Of a stretch of 64,000 nucleotides of DNA, positions 37,069 to 48,491 are shown piece by piece (positions within the stretch are counted from its first letter, which is position 1; every line of letters begins with the position of its first letter). Position numbers and translations under genes: made by a program. The notes below the pieces were generated by a model, which was not told where the DNA came from, did no database searches, and saw only the letters and a program-made list of their open reading frames with translations. The stretch comes from Chenopodium formosanum (taxonomy: Eukaryota > Streptophyta > Magnoliopsida > Caryophyllales > Amaranthaceae): the NCBI GenBank assembly GCA_024500155.1, contig CM044858.1, positions 5,270,001 through 5,334,000 on the forward strand. The letters run 5' to 3'.

Positions 37069-37667
37069 ATGTGTCTCTACTACAAAGATTAGTACAACGC
37101 TTGCCTATTAAAAAGATTGGGTTCTTCTATTTAGTGCTCTATAATTGCAAAAACTTTTGTTCTTGAGAATCTGTAAATCTGTGGGTCAAAAAAAGAGAAT
37201 CTGTAATTCTGTACAGGCAGTTGGGATTTAACCCAAAAAGGGATCTGAAATTTGAATTGTTTTGCTGTCCACCTTTAAGGCTGTAACCACATTATCAGCC
37301 TCATAAATAATTTGGAAATTTAATTATGTATGGGTCCTTAAAAAATTGATTTGATTTTATTTGCGGTTCTTTTTAGAGAAGACTCTTAAAAAATTGTAAA
37401 GTAACTTTGAATTTGATTAATCAAGACACAAACCAAAATAGAAAATAGAAAAAATTGTAAAGTAACAAATAGGAACTACATTCATTTCATGGAGATTACG
37501 GGATTGTACAACAATCATAAATCAAAACTCAACCAGTGTTGAAAGGCACCATAACAACTTTTTTAAATCAGAACTTATTCACAAAACATGTTATGTATAG
37601 AAAGAGAACATGATTCAAAATGCTTAGCAGAAATGTTGCTACTGTACATTTCTCTTCTACATATAGA
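37069..37667. other. Convergent 3' flank of ASHR1 and MPS1
   Basis: About 600 bp between two stop codons that face each other. It should hold both 3' UTRs. No other feature recognised. Confidence 0.6.
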
Positions 37668-40600
37668 CTAGCTCGTCTTTGTAAGGTGCTGCTGGAGTTG
37701 CTGACAGATGCTTGAAATATGCGATAGTATTTTAAATTGATGATCTCGAGATGTGGCAGTTGGATCTTCTAGTAGCTGTTGGAGCTCAGAACAAAGACTT
37801 GGGACTTTCTCATCATTTGCACAAGATTCAGTGATCAGCTGAATAAATTTACAGTTTTTCTCTAGTGCAGTGGGCAACTGCTGCTGTATAGGAGGAACAA
37901 GAAATGGGTGCTCAAGAAGCTCAGGAATTCTCCATCTTTCATTGCGGTCCCATGCAAGGCACTTCTTCATAAGGTCCAGAAGCCAAGGGTTGGAAACTGG
38001 TCCATATGTGATTTCATGACTGGGATCAGTGATTACTTTGAATTTGGCCCAGAATGTCTTGTATTCTGAAAAGGGTGTCCGTCCATAAACCATTTGATAA
38101 AGAATGCAACCAAGAGACCATATGTCTGATGGGCGCCCACATTTGATAGTATTTCCATTTGCATCACTCTCATTGCACATGAATGCCTCCGGTGACATGT
38201 AGCTCAATGTACCTACCTGCATAAACAATAGATGGTATCTGAGCACTGACCTCAATTCCAGTTTGAGAGTTTACAATAAAACCATTAAAAATACTGGGTG
38301 GAGGAAGTTAAAAACCTGGGCGTCCCTTTGGATGTTGGTTGTATCACTCATTATAGCTTTAGCAATGCCAAAATCAATGAGCTTCAATGAACCTTTGACA
38401 AGGAGAAAATTGGCTGGCTTCAGATCAGAGTGCACTATACGCTCTTCATGAATTGTGTTTACAGCTTGGAGTATTTGCTGACATCAAAATTGACACAAAA
38501 ACAAAGTTAGTGTACTGTTCCCTCAGTCTAGTCAAAAATAACCAAAAACATTAATTTTTGTTTCAAACTACTCTGGTACAGAGATGTGATATCTATACCT
38601 GATGAAATGGATGAGTTGCTTAAGTTGGACAGTATGATTACTGCTCAACTACTTTTTAAAAATGAAATGTTTTGATAGTAAAGTAGTAAAGAGAATGAAC
38701 GTGTACATAAATTTGTAACTTTGTAAGGAAAGTATAATGCCAATGTCATGGTAACGCTAGCTTACCCCCAAATTATATCTTTCTCTTCATAATAAATTCC
38801 CATTATCACCCAATACTATGTGTGGTGGCATTATCACGGACATTAGGATGATACCTTTTTACACTTAAATTTAATTTAATTTTACCACTGATAAGCAGAA
38901 ATCAGCAATTCATTCTACATTGAAAAAGCAAATCCTGTCAAGGCTTATTAAACCAAGAATGGGATCACAAACCTGCCAGTAGAAACGAAGCCAGTTTTGA
39001 TCCATAGTTGAGTTGGTGCCTTCAATTTCCCTCCACTTATGAGATAACATATGAGCCAGGTCAATTTCTCCATACTCAAGAACCATGTAAATATATCCAT
39101 CATCTTTGACTCTGCTGTCCTTGTTAGAAATGGAACCGTTCATAACTTCATGCAGTAAAGCTTTATCCGTAACCTAGAACATGACAGTGCTACCAAAGTT
39201 CAGTCAATCAATGAATGTCCCAAAGGAAAACAGAGAAACTATAAATCATAGGTTTTAAATCCCAAAAAAAAAAAAAAAAAAAAAAAAGATCCTATGAGGC
39301 TGCATAAGAAATGAAAGAGGATTGCAACTAGCTGATTTTATTGCTTCATCTTGTATACTCACTCAATTACGCTTAAGGTAAACATGATGTGATCGTTAGT
39401 GTGGTACGATGAGATGAGGATAAAACAAAGATTGTCCTACCTACTTAAGCCCACAACTATAGATCACTGAATGATAGTATATAAACAACTGAAATACGAC
39501 ACTAAATTTTACAGGAACCATGTCTGTTATATTCCCAAAAGAAATCATTAATTCTGATAAGACAGTATAAATTGGAATCTGTAGAGTTCCTACCTCAAAA
39601 TCAATTAGTTGGATAATATTATCCTTCCCCTTTAACTTCTTTAAATACAGGATCTCTTGACAAAATCCATAAGCAGTAGCATAATCACGGCCTTTAAGCT
39701 TGATTTTTTTCAAAGCATAAATTGTACAATCAGATGAGATAACTTTATGAACTTCACTACTTCCACCACTTCCTATCTTGCCAAGCCTTTGATAAAGTTT
39801 CCCATTCACCTTAAAAAACAAGTCAGGATCATAACCCTTTTTCCGAGACGGTGCCTTTTCATGTTTCTCTGATTTAGAGGGCTCCAGCTTCATATTAGAA
39901 GATAGGTCCTTTGATGAGGAGCTAGGTGGTGGAATATGTGAAGCATCAGCCCCCTGTCCTTTCTCCATTATGGGCTGGCTTTGAGTTTGGGGTGGATCAG
40001 CAGGTACTTTAGTTTGCTGCAAGCTATGTTGTTGGATTTCTTTGACTTCTGCTAAGGCATTTGTTGCAGAGCTCGAAGCTTGAGCTCCACTAAGTGCCCT
40101 GTCAGCATCAACTCCACTGACATTTACAGATGTAGGGCAAGCTTGATGCATCCCATCTCTTATGGCTATGTTCTGAGAAATCCGATTGGCATCAGCTAAG
40201 GACCCAACTGCTGAACTATCATGATGTGGGCATGAAGAATGAGTTGTTGAATTGAGCATTGGTGCAGATGTGGCATGGACAGAGGTTGTGGTGACACAAG
40301 ATGATCCCACCACAGAAGATTGGGTCATTGGATGGCTTACATCATTATGCAGGAAATCTCTCAAGTGGTGCAGCTGGTTCTGAAGAGATGACATTCTTAC
40401 TGCTAGTACTGAAGAGCCCCCATCACCTCTCGAACAACCATCTGCATCAGTGCTGACAGGATTCTGAAGTTTTGGTTCATTGTTAATGACATTGGATGTC
40501 TCTGCTTGATTAACCGCCTCCCACTCCATTTCTGTCAATGCAAGTGAATCCATATGAGAAGATAAGTTGTCCAATCTGGTGGCCAAATCCATTCTGGTGG

Positions 40601-41930
40601 CCATTTGACCATCAGTTCCTGCATTAACAGCAGCATTGAAGAAAAGGAAAAGGTACATTCCCCACATTTTCACAATTGATTTATATTTGAACATGAAAGT
40701 TCTAAAGTTGATGATTAAGATTTATGCAATATAATACCAACCCAATTTAGATGAAGTAATTTAAGAAAATGTTGTACATTCTGAACAAAAATGGCATCAG
40801 TAAAAATGAACAACAGACAAACACACCGACCTGTAGCACAACTTGGACGCAAAAGCACAATCATAAGAGTGATAGGAACTCTTAGGTAACAAGCAAAAAT
40901 TTGAGTTGTTTTGTTCTAGGGAATAAAAGGTTGCATAATTTAAACAAGTAAAAAGTGGATTCTAATAAATTACCCTGTGAATTGGCAGAGCTGGCCAGTG
41001 AAAATTTAACTTTCCTTGAACCCTCCACCTCTTGACAATGTTTCGATTGTGCACCAGAGGAAACATTGATGTCAACACCCGCTTTGCAATTCAGTTGAAC
41101 ATCCTTGGTGTGCCCTCCAAATGGATTATACTTGTCATCATAGGTATTGGTGATAGTACCAGTGAAGGAAGGAGGCGTAAGTGAGGCATCTTCCTGAGGA
41201 TCGATGACAGACGATCTCTCATTAGTGTGGCCATCGAAATTCTTGGGTTGAGAAGCAATTTCAACAGACCTCTTGGTCTCTACTGTTAAGCCTGAATTAT
41301 GCACAGAATTTTTGGGCGTCTCCCTTTGTGGTGGCACACTACGTCTCGGTAACAAGTTAGTTGATTGCATTGTACCTGTTAGTTCCAAGCACATAAAAAA
41401 ATAAAAGTAAAGAGAGGTATCTAGTTGAAGCCCCAAATTAGAGCCAGAAAATCTTAAAATTGCAAGCTGTTTAGCCCCAAATTGAATTTGACAATGAAGC
41501 ATTAAGCAGAAGCAATCGGATTGAGCATTGACAGTAGTAAAACCTAATTGGAGAATTTACAATTCAATTCAAGCATATAGAATATGAAATTGGACGGTTG
41601 ATAGTGATGTTTCAGATGCCGAAAATCTAAAAACATAAAGCAGATGTTGATAATTTAGTAGAAGTAGAGTAAATAAAAGCAAACCCTAAATCGAAAAAAA
41701 GGAGAAAAGGCAAAATGAAAATAGAAGGGAGATTTGAGAAAAATACCAATGGAACGGTGTCGTTTGAAAGCGGCTTGAACATTACGGAGAAAATCAGGTT
41801 GAGAAGTAGTAGCAGTAGAAGAAGAAGAAGAAGAAGAAGAAGAAGAAGAAGAAGAGGAAGACGAGTTGAAGTTGAGGGAGCGGGTGGTGGAGGTGAGCAG
41901 TGGGGCCGGAACGTTAGGGTCCCCGTCCAT
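37668..41930 (-). CDS. MPS1: MPS1/TTK-type dual-specificity protein kinase, 840 aa
   Basis: Six exons join in frame: 41930-41747, 41375-40974, 40618-39594, 39173-38973, 38477-38316, 38216-37668 (2523 nt). MPS1 acts in the spindle assembly checkpoint at kinetochores. The first ~470 residues are Ser/Thr/Gln-rich and poorly structured, with a polyserine tract near residue 25. The kinase domain starts with the P-loop GKIGSGGSSEV (from residue 475) and catalytic Lys near 499 (YALKK). It has the catalytic loop HSDLKPANF (620-628, Asp622), DFG (639-641), and QVGTLSYMSPEAF. HSD instead of the usual HRD is itself the hallmark of the MPS1/TTK family. A C-terminal extension of ~100 residues follows the domain. 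The start was taken at the first ATG before the conserved PDFLRNVQAAFKRHRS block. Confidence 0.92.
41817..41855 (+). repeat. (GAA)n trinucleotide repeat coding polyserine in MPS1 exon 1
   Basis: About 11-12 GAA units on the plus strand, read as TCT/TCC-type serine codons in MPS1. With neighbouring AGT/AGC serines it makes an uninterrupted run of about 16 Ser. As a trinucleotide repeat it can vary in length without breaking the frame. Confidence 0.9.
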
Positions 41931-42360
41931 GGCATGGAAATACCTCTGATTGCATCTCTGAACAACACGCTAACTTCAAAATCTATACTTCACGATCGCA
42001 CACCCAGAACAATCGCCATTGTTGCCAAGATGAAACTCAACTCTACTGTACTCAATTCAGTATAATTTTGAATTCAGGGTTAATGGCGCTCTCTACTCTC
42101 ATTCTCTTAAGTCTTAATTCAATTTCCTTTTTATGGGCTCTTATTTTTTGGGGCCATTGGATTTCACCCCCAATCATGAAAACCCATAGAGGCCCGTCAG
42201 CCCAATGATGAAATGTTTATCCAAACTATGTTGCGGCCCAGGCATTGTCTACTATGTGACTTTATTGTAATAAGCCCATCAAATCACTTGGTTCTATTTA
42301 CAACAAGCACATATCACCCATTAACAATTTAACACACTCCTTATAGAATTTAAGAAAGAT

Positions 42361-42450
42361 TAAGGGTCTTAACTGATTTACTGAACTGAATTATTTATGA
42401 GAGAACGAATTTAAAAACTGAACTGAAATTAAGCTGAAGAGAACAAGCCC
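42361..42450. repeat. Dispersed repeat with TGAACTGAA motifs, copy 1
   Basis: Contains CTGAACTGAA, TTATGAGAGAA and AACTGAACTGAA in the same order as the copy at 57928-58060. Likely a non-autonomous DNA transposon remnant; no clean ends were found. Confidence 0.45.
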
Positions 42451-43477
42451 TAAAATGTGTGATAAAGATGAAAAGACAATGATTACTTTTGTCGTCACTT
42501 TTAATCCTTACGTTTTGATCGTTTTTCTATCATAAATATGCCAAATGTAAAGTTAAAAAAAAAAAAGACGAAGGAAGTACGTATTAGGGACGGATGAAGT
42601 GCAAAATTTTGCGTTATTTCAAGATTTCTATGTGATTTCATCAAAATCTTACATGTTCATTTGGGTTTCATAATTTTAACAAATGTGTGACTAATGATAG
42701 AATTTGGACGTTTAGTCCGGTTCACTTCATTTTGCTAAACCCGAACATAAGAACTTGTACGCGTGCTCCTTCGCGGGTATGCGGAATTTTAATGGACCTG
42801 AATGTTGTCATACAACAATTTTTACATTTCATAAATTATATCATGAATTGTACAATAATATTTTTGGTACGAGATGACTTATTTCAGGCTTACATAACTC
42901 ATATATCTAAGTTGTGAAAGCTCATGTTTCTCACTTTCTTGGTGAATACTTTCCTCACTACAACAATTTTGTGGGAGATCCTTACATTCCCAAACTTTGG
43001 TGGAATACTCTTGACTCCACACACTTCACATTACATCACTTGCATGTATATACAGTTGTGGTGTTACATGCTTTACCTACTTAGGACAATGCTTTTAGAT
43101 TAATCCAAGTAGTCTTACGGTCTTACCTAGTAATAGTTACTGCCTAGATTTTTCTAGGATATTTATCAACTAGATTTTTTTTTCTATTCCCAATCTAGAA
43201 TATACTTTAGATATTTATATTACAAAATAACTTAAATTTTTCTATACCCAATCAGAAAAATTAATGAGACAAGGTTTAACCCTTCAATAGCTCAATCTCT
43301 TTACTCAAAACATAAATACCCAACCATTGAAGGATAAAGTTATGTTAAAGAGAATGTTGGAAAGTTTAAAGAAAATGAGATAAAGTTTAGAGAGTCTATA
43401 TTAAATTGAAGAGTACATGTATAGTAGGATTAGCATATAGATCATTATTATCCTTTTACATTGAAGATCTATTTTTA

Positions 43478-43509
<32 letters not shown>

Positions 43510-44282
43510 TTCCTTTGTAGAAAGAGGAAGAGGAGTTCATGATGTAAGCAATTGTATTATCTTCTATTAGACAAGTAAGATCCAATATAATTATGAACAA
43601 ATGACACAAATTGGGATGATTTCGAGACGTCTCGAACTTGAAATTGATAAAAGTGGATTGCTCAACTTTCGAATTATTCTTAGTAGTACTCTTATCTCTT
43701 AAACTATTAGAATAATTCTACATTTATACGTGCATTTGCTAATGATCAAAGAAAGAAGAGCTCTATTTGACTCTGGTCCATTAAATAATCCAGCACCAAT
43801 TGATCAATATTTATTTGGAGTGTATTTTCAAACAAAGTTTTAATTAAAGCAAGAAAAGATGAAAGAATTTACAGTATATATTATAGTTAAATAATGAAGC
43901 TGCATTTTGAATTTTGAAATACAATACAAAAAAAGATTGTCTTGCTGCCAACAAACACCATAGCATGTACATAGGGCCGGTAATTGCTCACATAAGACAG
44001 ATAGAATCGTCTTCGTCAGCCTCGCTCGCTACAAACCCGTTATTTTTTCTTAACATATTCTTCCATTGATCTGTATACAAGGAATTCTAGCCACGTTGTT
44101 ATACAATCTGGTTATTTTCATCTTTTAAAACAACTTGCTACATCTTTTTCAAATCCTATACATATACAATTGTTCAAATTCCAAATTCACCAACCATATC
44201 TTATCATATCATATGTACATTTTTGTCTAGTAATATTGCTGTTGGCTATACGTACGCGTTACTGTGAACTATGAAATATATA

Positions 44283-44374
44283 TACTACCTTCGTTACATA
44301 TTATTTGCAACGATTTGACATAAAGTAGAGAGGGAAAATGTCTAATCGTTGCAAATAATATGTAATGGAGGGTT
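44283..44374. mobile_element. Short Stowaway-like hairpin (about 90 bp)
   Basis: 44294-44315 and 44344-44365 are perfect 22-bp inverted repeats (beginning TTACATATTATTTGCAACG) with a 28-base centre. The outer bases CTACCTTCGTT and AATGGAGGG resemble degenerate Stowaway/mariner ends (CTCCCTCCGT), and TA dinucleotides are adjacent. The class is an inference from the ends. Confidence 0.5.
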
Positions 44375-46597
44375 TACATATTCAACAAATGTAGTCTTGT
44401 ATTCTCATGCATTGATGCATGCATAGCATTAATAACGCTACAGTATAAGCCCTAGAAAACCTTACTTTATGACAAATATATACAAGGCTCTACCCTATGG
44501 GATGCATTAATATGAAGCCTAGGATATTGCATGCTTCTCTTATACATACGCATTACGTACATATACAAAATACATTATTAATTCTGATTTTTATTGCATG
44601 AAATTAAATTATTTTTATTAGGAAAAAAATGGTATTCTATCATGTTACAAAGAGTATTATTGAGAATTCGAGATCGATAAATAACATGGTGACATTCTTA
44701 TATCGAGCTATCATATATTCATATCATCATATGGCATGAGATTTGTTCATCTTCTTAGCTCAATTTATAATTTAACTTTATTTGATTAAACATTTGAATT
44801 GGGTGTTGTGGCACTTATGGCTCGACCTCTGTCAATGACATTATTGACATTACATATATATAGTACGAGTGCTCTCCTATGAGTTATGAGTATCTATTTG
44901 ATACACTCACCGTACACGAATGGAACAACGAAACTTGATAAATCACGAAGTCATATTCCCGATTATAATGCATGGCCAGGATGATATAGTATGGAACAAT
45001 TAATAAATATGAAGATAGATATGCTACATTGCTACATACCTACATTAATCAAGATAATGGAATTAAGTACACACTGATGAAGTAAGTTTATAAAATTCAA
45101 GTACTTCCGTTGGTAGCTAGGTTAGGGTACGTGGGATGAATGTGGCTCGGTTTAATTTAAAAAGTAAAGCTCTGAAAGTAAAATAGAGCTTTAATTTTAA
45201 ATATTCCATAACCATAAAGTGTGGTCTCTCTTACAAGTTACAATACATGATTTTGAGGCAAAAGGAATCAATTTTTTTTAACATCAGCTTTTTTACTTCC
45301 TTTCCCGCTTATGGAGGAGCAACCCTCATTAAGTCATTATGGTGCAATTAGTGATTTCACCTTGATTTTGGTGTTTTTCCATCAGTTTTCACTTTACCCC
45401 AAAAATTCACCCTTGGGGGAAAATAGCCTTCAATTTTATTACTACTAGCTTGCTGAATTTTTTTTTACCTACCTATTCTTAAGTTCAAAGACCCTCTAGT
45501 TGTTTTATGTTTTATACTAGTATATTGTTCACTTTCAAAATAGTTATGATACAAGCTAAGTTTAGATGATAACATATAGTAGTACATCAATATGATTCGA
45601 TCCAAGTAATTTAGATGATGGCTAATAAGCCACACTCAAATAAAGCTACAACCATAAATATGAGAGGTTGCTAAAATGTGAAGGGAAAAAAAAAAAAAAA
45701 AAAAACTCATATGTTAATTAATTGTCTTGCATTGAAAAAGAAGTGGTGCGTGATAGACTACACTTGTTACCTACTGATTTTAAAATGACATGTAATTGAA
45801 CTTGAATAAAATATCACATCATATAATTTTGAAGAAAAACCACATGATTTAATTACTAAATACGTATTATAAATCAATTAACTCCAATAGATTTTGAATT
45901 TCAGGTACTTTTTTTCCAAAAAAAAAAGACAAGAAAAGAAAACCATCAAATTTCTTTTGATAGGATATTAGATAATTGTTCCAATATATACTGTATCAAG
46001 TAAAAAAATTATAAGACAATACATTAGGTAGGCATAGCAACAAAAAAAATAGTCGGGAGCAATAATAAGTGGTTAGGAAATAGGACCCAAAAATGAGCAA
46101 GATACAACAATATAGGAAGTGAAGATATACATGACGAATTACTACCAACTACTAAATGATATGGAAAATCAGATAGTGAGGGATACTTTAAGTGGTTAGA
46201 GTTTTCCTTCCGATTTCTAGAAATTTTGAGATCGATTTTCATTACTTGCCCTAGCTGTCTTTGTGGCTCTCTAAATATCAGTAAAAACAAAAAAAAAAGG
46301 AAAATCAAAGTTGTGATATGACGTTGGAGAAGTGGAGAGTATGTTCGTGCGTGGTGTGGTGGGGATAAAATTAGTTACATAATCGTCCAGTCTGGCCTGG
46401 TGGTTTGGGCTGGTCATTTAAAGCTCAACCTACGTTACTACGTACACTATATCTATCAAATACTCTTACTGTACTAGTGTACTGTAACTTGCTTACCAAC
46501 AACTACTATTACGTGTAGGAGGTATATTATATAGCTTAGCCATGCTACACTATGCACCACTATTAATGCACTATAATTAGCTCACTAGTATCCCTTA

Positions 46598-47381
46598 GTG
46601 AATCGCTAAACGACGCCCACAAATTTATCACATCGCCCGCATTTAATGAATGAAATTACAATGTTACCCCTAGTGCCAAACCGCCAAACAACCGCCACTA
46701 CTGCCCACCTCCGCCTAATAACCACCCTCACCACTGTCCACCACCACCCCCACCACAGTCCACCGCCGCCCAATAACCACCCCCAAATGTCGCATCCACT
46801 GCGGATGACTAAATAAATTTTTTTTGCCGGAAAATGCTCCAACCGCCCTAAAAAAGCGATTTGACCATGGTCAAACCGCTCAGGCAATACGGTTTGACCG
46901 TGGTCAAAACGCCCAGGATAGGCGGTTCAACCATGGTCAAACCGTATTGCCTAGGCGGTTTGACCGTGGTCAAACCGTTTGGCGGTTTGACCACGGTCAA
47001 ACCGCCTAGGCAATACGGTTTGACCATGGTTGAACCGCCTAGCCTGGGCGTTTTGACCACGGTCGAACCGCCTAGCCTGGGCGGTTTGACCACGGTCAAA
47101 CCGTTTTCCCTAGGCTGTTTGACCATGGTTGAACCGCCTAGACAGGACGGTTCGTCTACTTTTCCGGCGAAAAAAAATAAAGCGGTGGTGGTGGTGATTT
47201 AAAGTGGTGGATGTTGTTTTACGTCGGTGGCAGTGGCGGTGGTGGTGTTGGGTGGTGGTGGTGGTGATTTTAACTGAGGAGAGAGAAAGAGGTTAAGTTA
47301 GAGATTGGGGGTAATAACGTAAATTCATTCATAATTTGCGGGCGATTTGAGTAATTTGCGGGCGTCGAATAACAACCCCCA
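46598..47381. mobile_element. Foldback DNA transposon, non-autonomous, 784 bp
   Basis: About 70 bp at the left end (GACGCCCACAAATT, ATCGCCCGCA, ATGAATGAA, TTACCCC in order) recur in inverted orientation at the right end. Inside these lie CCACC-rich arms (46680-46795 and, as GGTGG, 47183-47270), then TTTTTTTTGCCGGAAAA at 46819-46836 and its inverse near 47160-47176, and in the centre a palindrome array. The whole unit is thus symmetrical. TTA flanks it on both sides (46595-46597 and 47382-47384), compatible with the 3-bp duplication of PIF/Harbinger elements. It has no coding capacity. The outermost ~20 bases of the two ends are diverged, so the edges are uncertain by a few bases. Confidence 0.7.
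46855..47135. promoter_or_regulatory. Array of about nine palindromes carrying 14 W-box cores
   Basis: The repeated unit is close to GGTTTGACCATGGTCAAACC, an inverted pair of TTGACC cores around a 2-base centre. Units are spaced about 30 bases apart by linkers such as GCCTAGGCAATAC. I counted eight TTGACC and six GGTCAA; the rest of the half-sites are changed by single bases (for example GGTTGAA). TTGAC(C/T) is the established binding core of WRKY transcription factors. The array lies 1.36-1.64 kb upstream of the ATG at 48492. A regulatory role is inference. Confidence 0.6.
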
Positions 47382-48010
47382 TTACTTACGAAGTATTATT
47401 TTAGTTCATTAATATGATTTTATATTAAAGTTTCTCCTTGGCTCTTGTGATGGTCTCCTGTGAGTCACTTGTGAGTTATGAGTAGAATTTTTGTGCATCA
47501 ATGCTCTCTTACTCTGTATAAATTGTATGGCAATTTTATTATTAAAAAGAAAAAAAAAATGATATGATCTATGTTAATAACTTACTACAATGCGCAATGC
47601 ACTCCCCTATACATCCTTTGGTCACTGAGATTCTTCATTTCAACGGCCAGATTATAATTCCAAATTGTTTCATATTGTTTTTTCATAAATTAAAGTAAAA
47701 TGATTTATCCACTAAACATAGTTACATAACAAAGATAATACCTAAACCAAAAACCAGTCAATTACAAATTTATAACTGCTTACTGCACCACTTATGAATA
47801 AAAATTATAACTGGTCATTGCAAGATGGAAGACAATCATGTACATTAGTACATAGAGTTGCGCTAAAATAGGAAATAGTATAAGGGACGTTAAATTCACG
47901 TTTATTTGAATTTATCTTAAATTTTAAAGTATATAAAAATAAGGTGAATAAAATAGAGCTTCACTTATTTCAAATATAAATTAGAACTAAATTTTAAAAA
48001 CTTGCTTTCT

Positions 48011-48049
<39 letters not shown>

Positions 48050-48491
48050 AGTTAATTGTTAATTGTTGGATAAATGTCAGAATTAAAAATTATAAGCATT
48101 ATAATTTTTTAAGGATTTATGGTTTTAAAATGTACGAGTATCATATTGTATAGTGGGAAATTAATAAAAAATAAAATTAAAAAAAATCCAAGCTAAACAT
48201 AGTATAATAAAGAAACAAGTATATAGCCTAATAGCCATATAGGAGGGTGGAGGGTGAATCATGAAAGTTGGCCTCATAAATCTCAGTCTCAAATCCAAGC
48301 AATGCAACCATAAATTCACAAAAAGCAAAGCAAAGCAAAGCCTCTTCCTGGCTTCTCCCTCCTTTTCTTGCCCTTCTTTATTTGCAACCATCTATCTGCT
48401 TTTCCAGCACTTGTGCTTTAAAACTATCCCATGTGACCTTAGTTAACCTTGAAATAGAAAATTCACACCTGTTTTTTCTTTCTTCCCAACA
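47382..48491. other. Upstream region of the C2H2 zinc-finger gene
   Basis: AT-rich, with a run of 36 A at 48012-48047. The last ~230 bases (from about 48260) are less AT-rich and pyrimidine-rich, probably the 5' UTR. No other gene seen. Confidence 0.55.

Larger units (their letters stand above)
41931..46597. other. Long AT-rich spacer
   Basis: Holds the MPS1 promoter side at its left end, a dispersed repeat copy at 42361-42450, a small perfect hairpin at 44283-44374 and several A-runs (for example 43491-43509 and about 45687-45705). The open frames are short and unlike known proteins. I see no gene. Confidence 0.55.

Noticed and set aside
46855..47135. CRISPR-like array of ~30-base spaced palindromes
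   Set aside because: Repeat units are imperfect palindromes, linkers are shared rather than unique, there are no cas genes, and the context is a plant nuclear genome with the array inside a TIR-bounded element.
46824..47202. Open frames of 61-113 codons on both strands with repeated RFDHGQT or LTVVKP units
   Set aside because: They are translations of the palindromic W-box array in the foldback element; the protein repeat is only a result of the DNA repeat.
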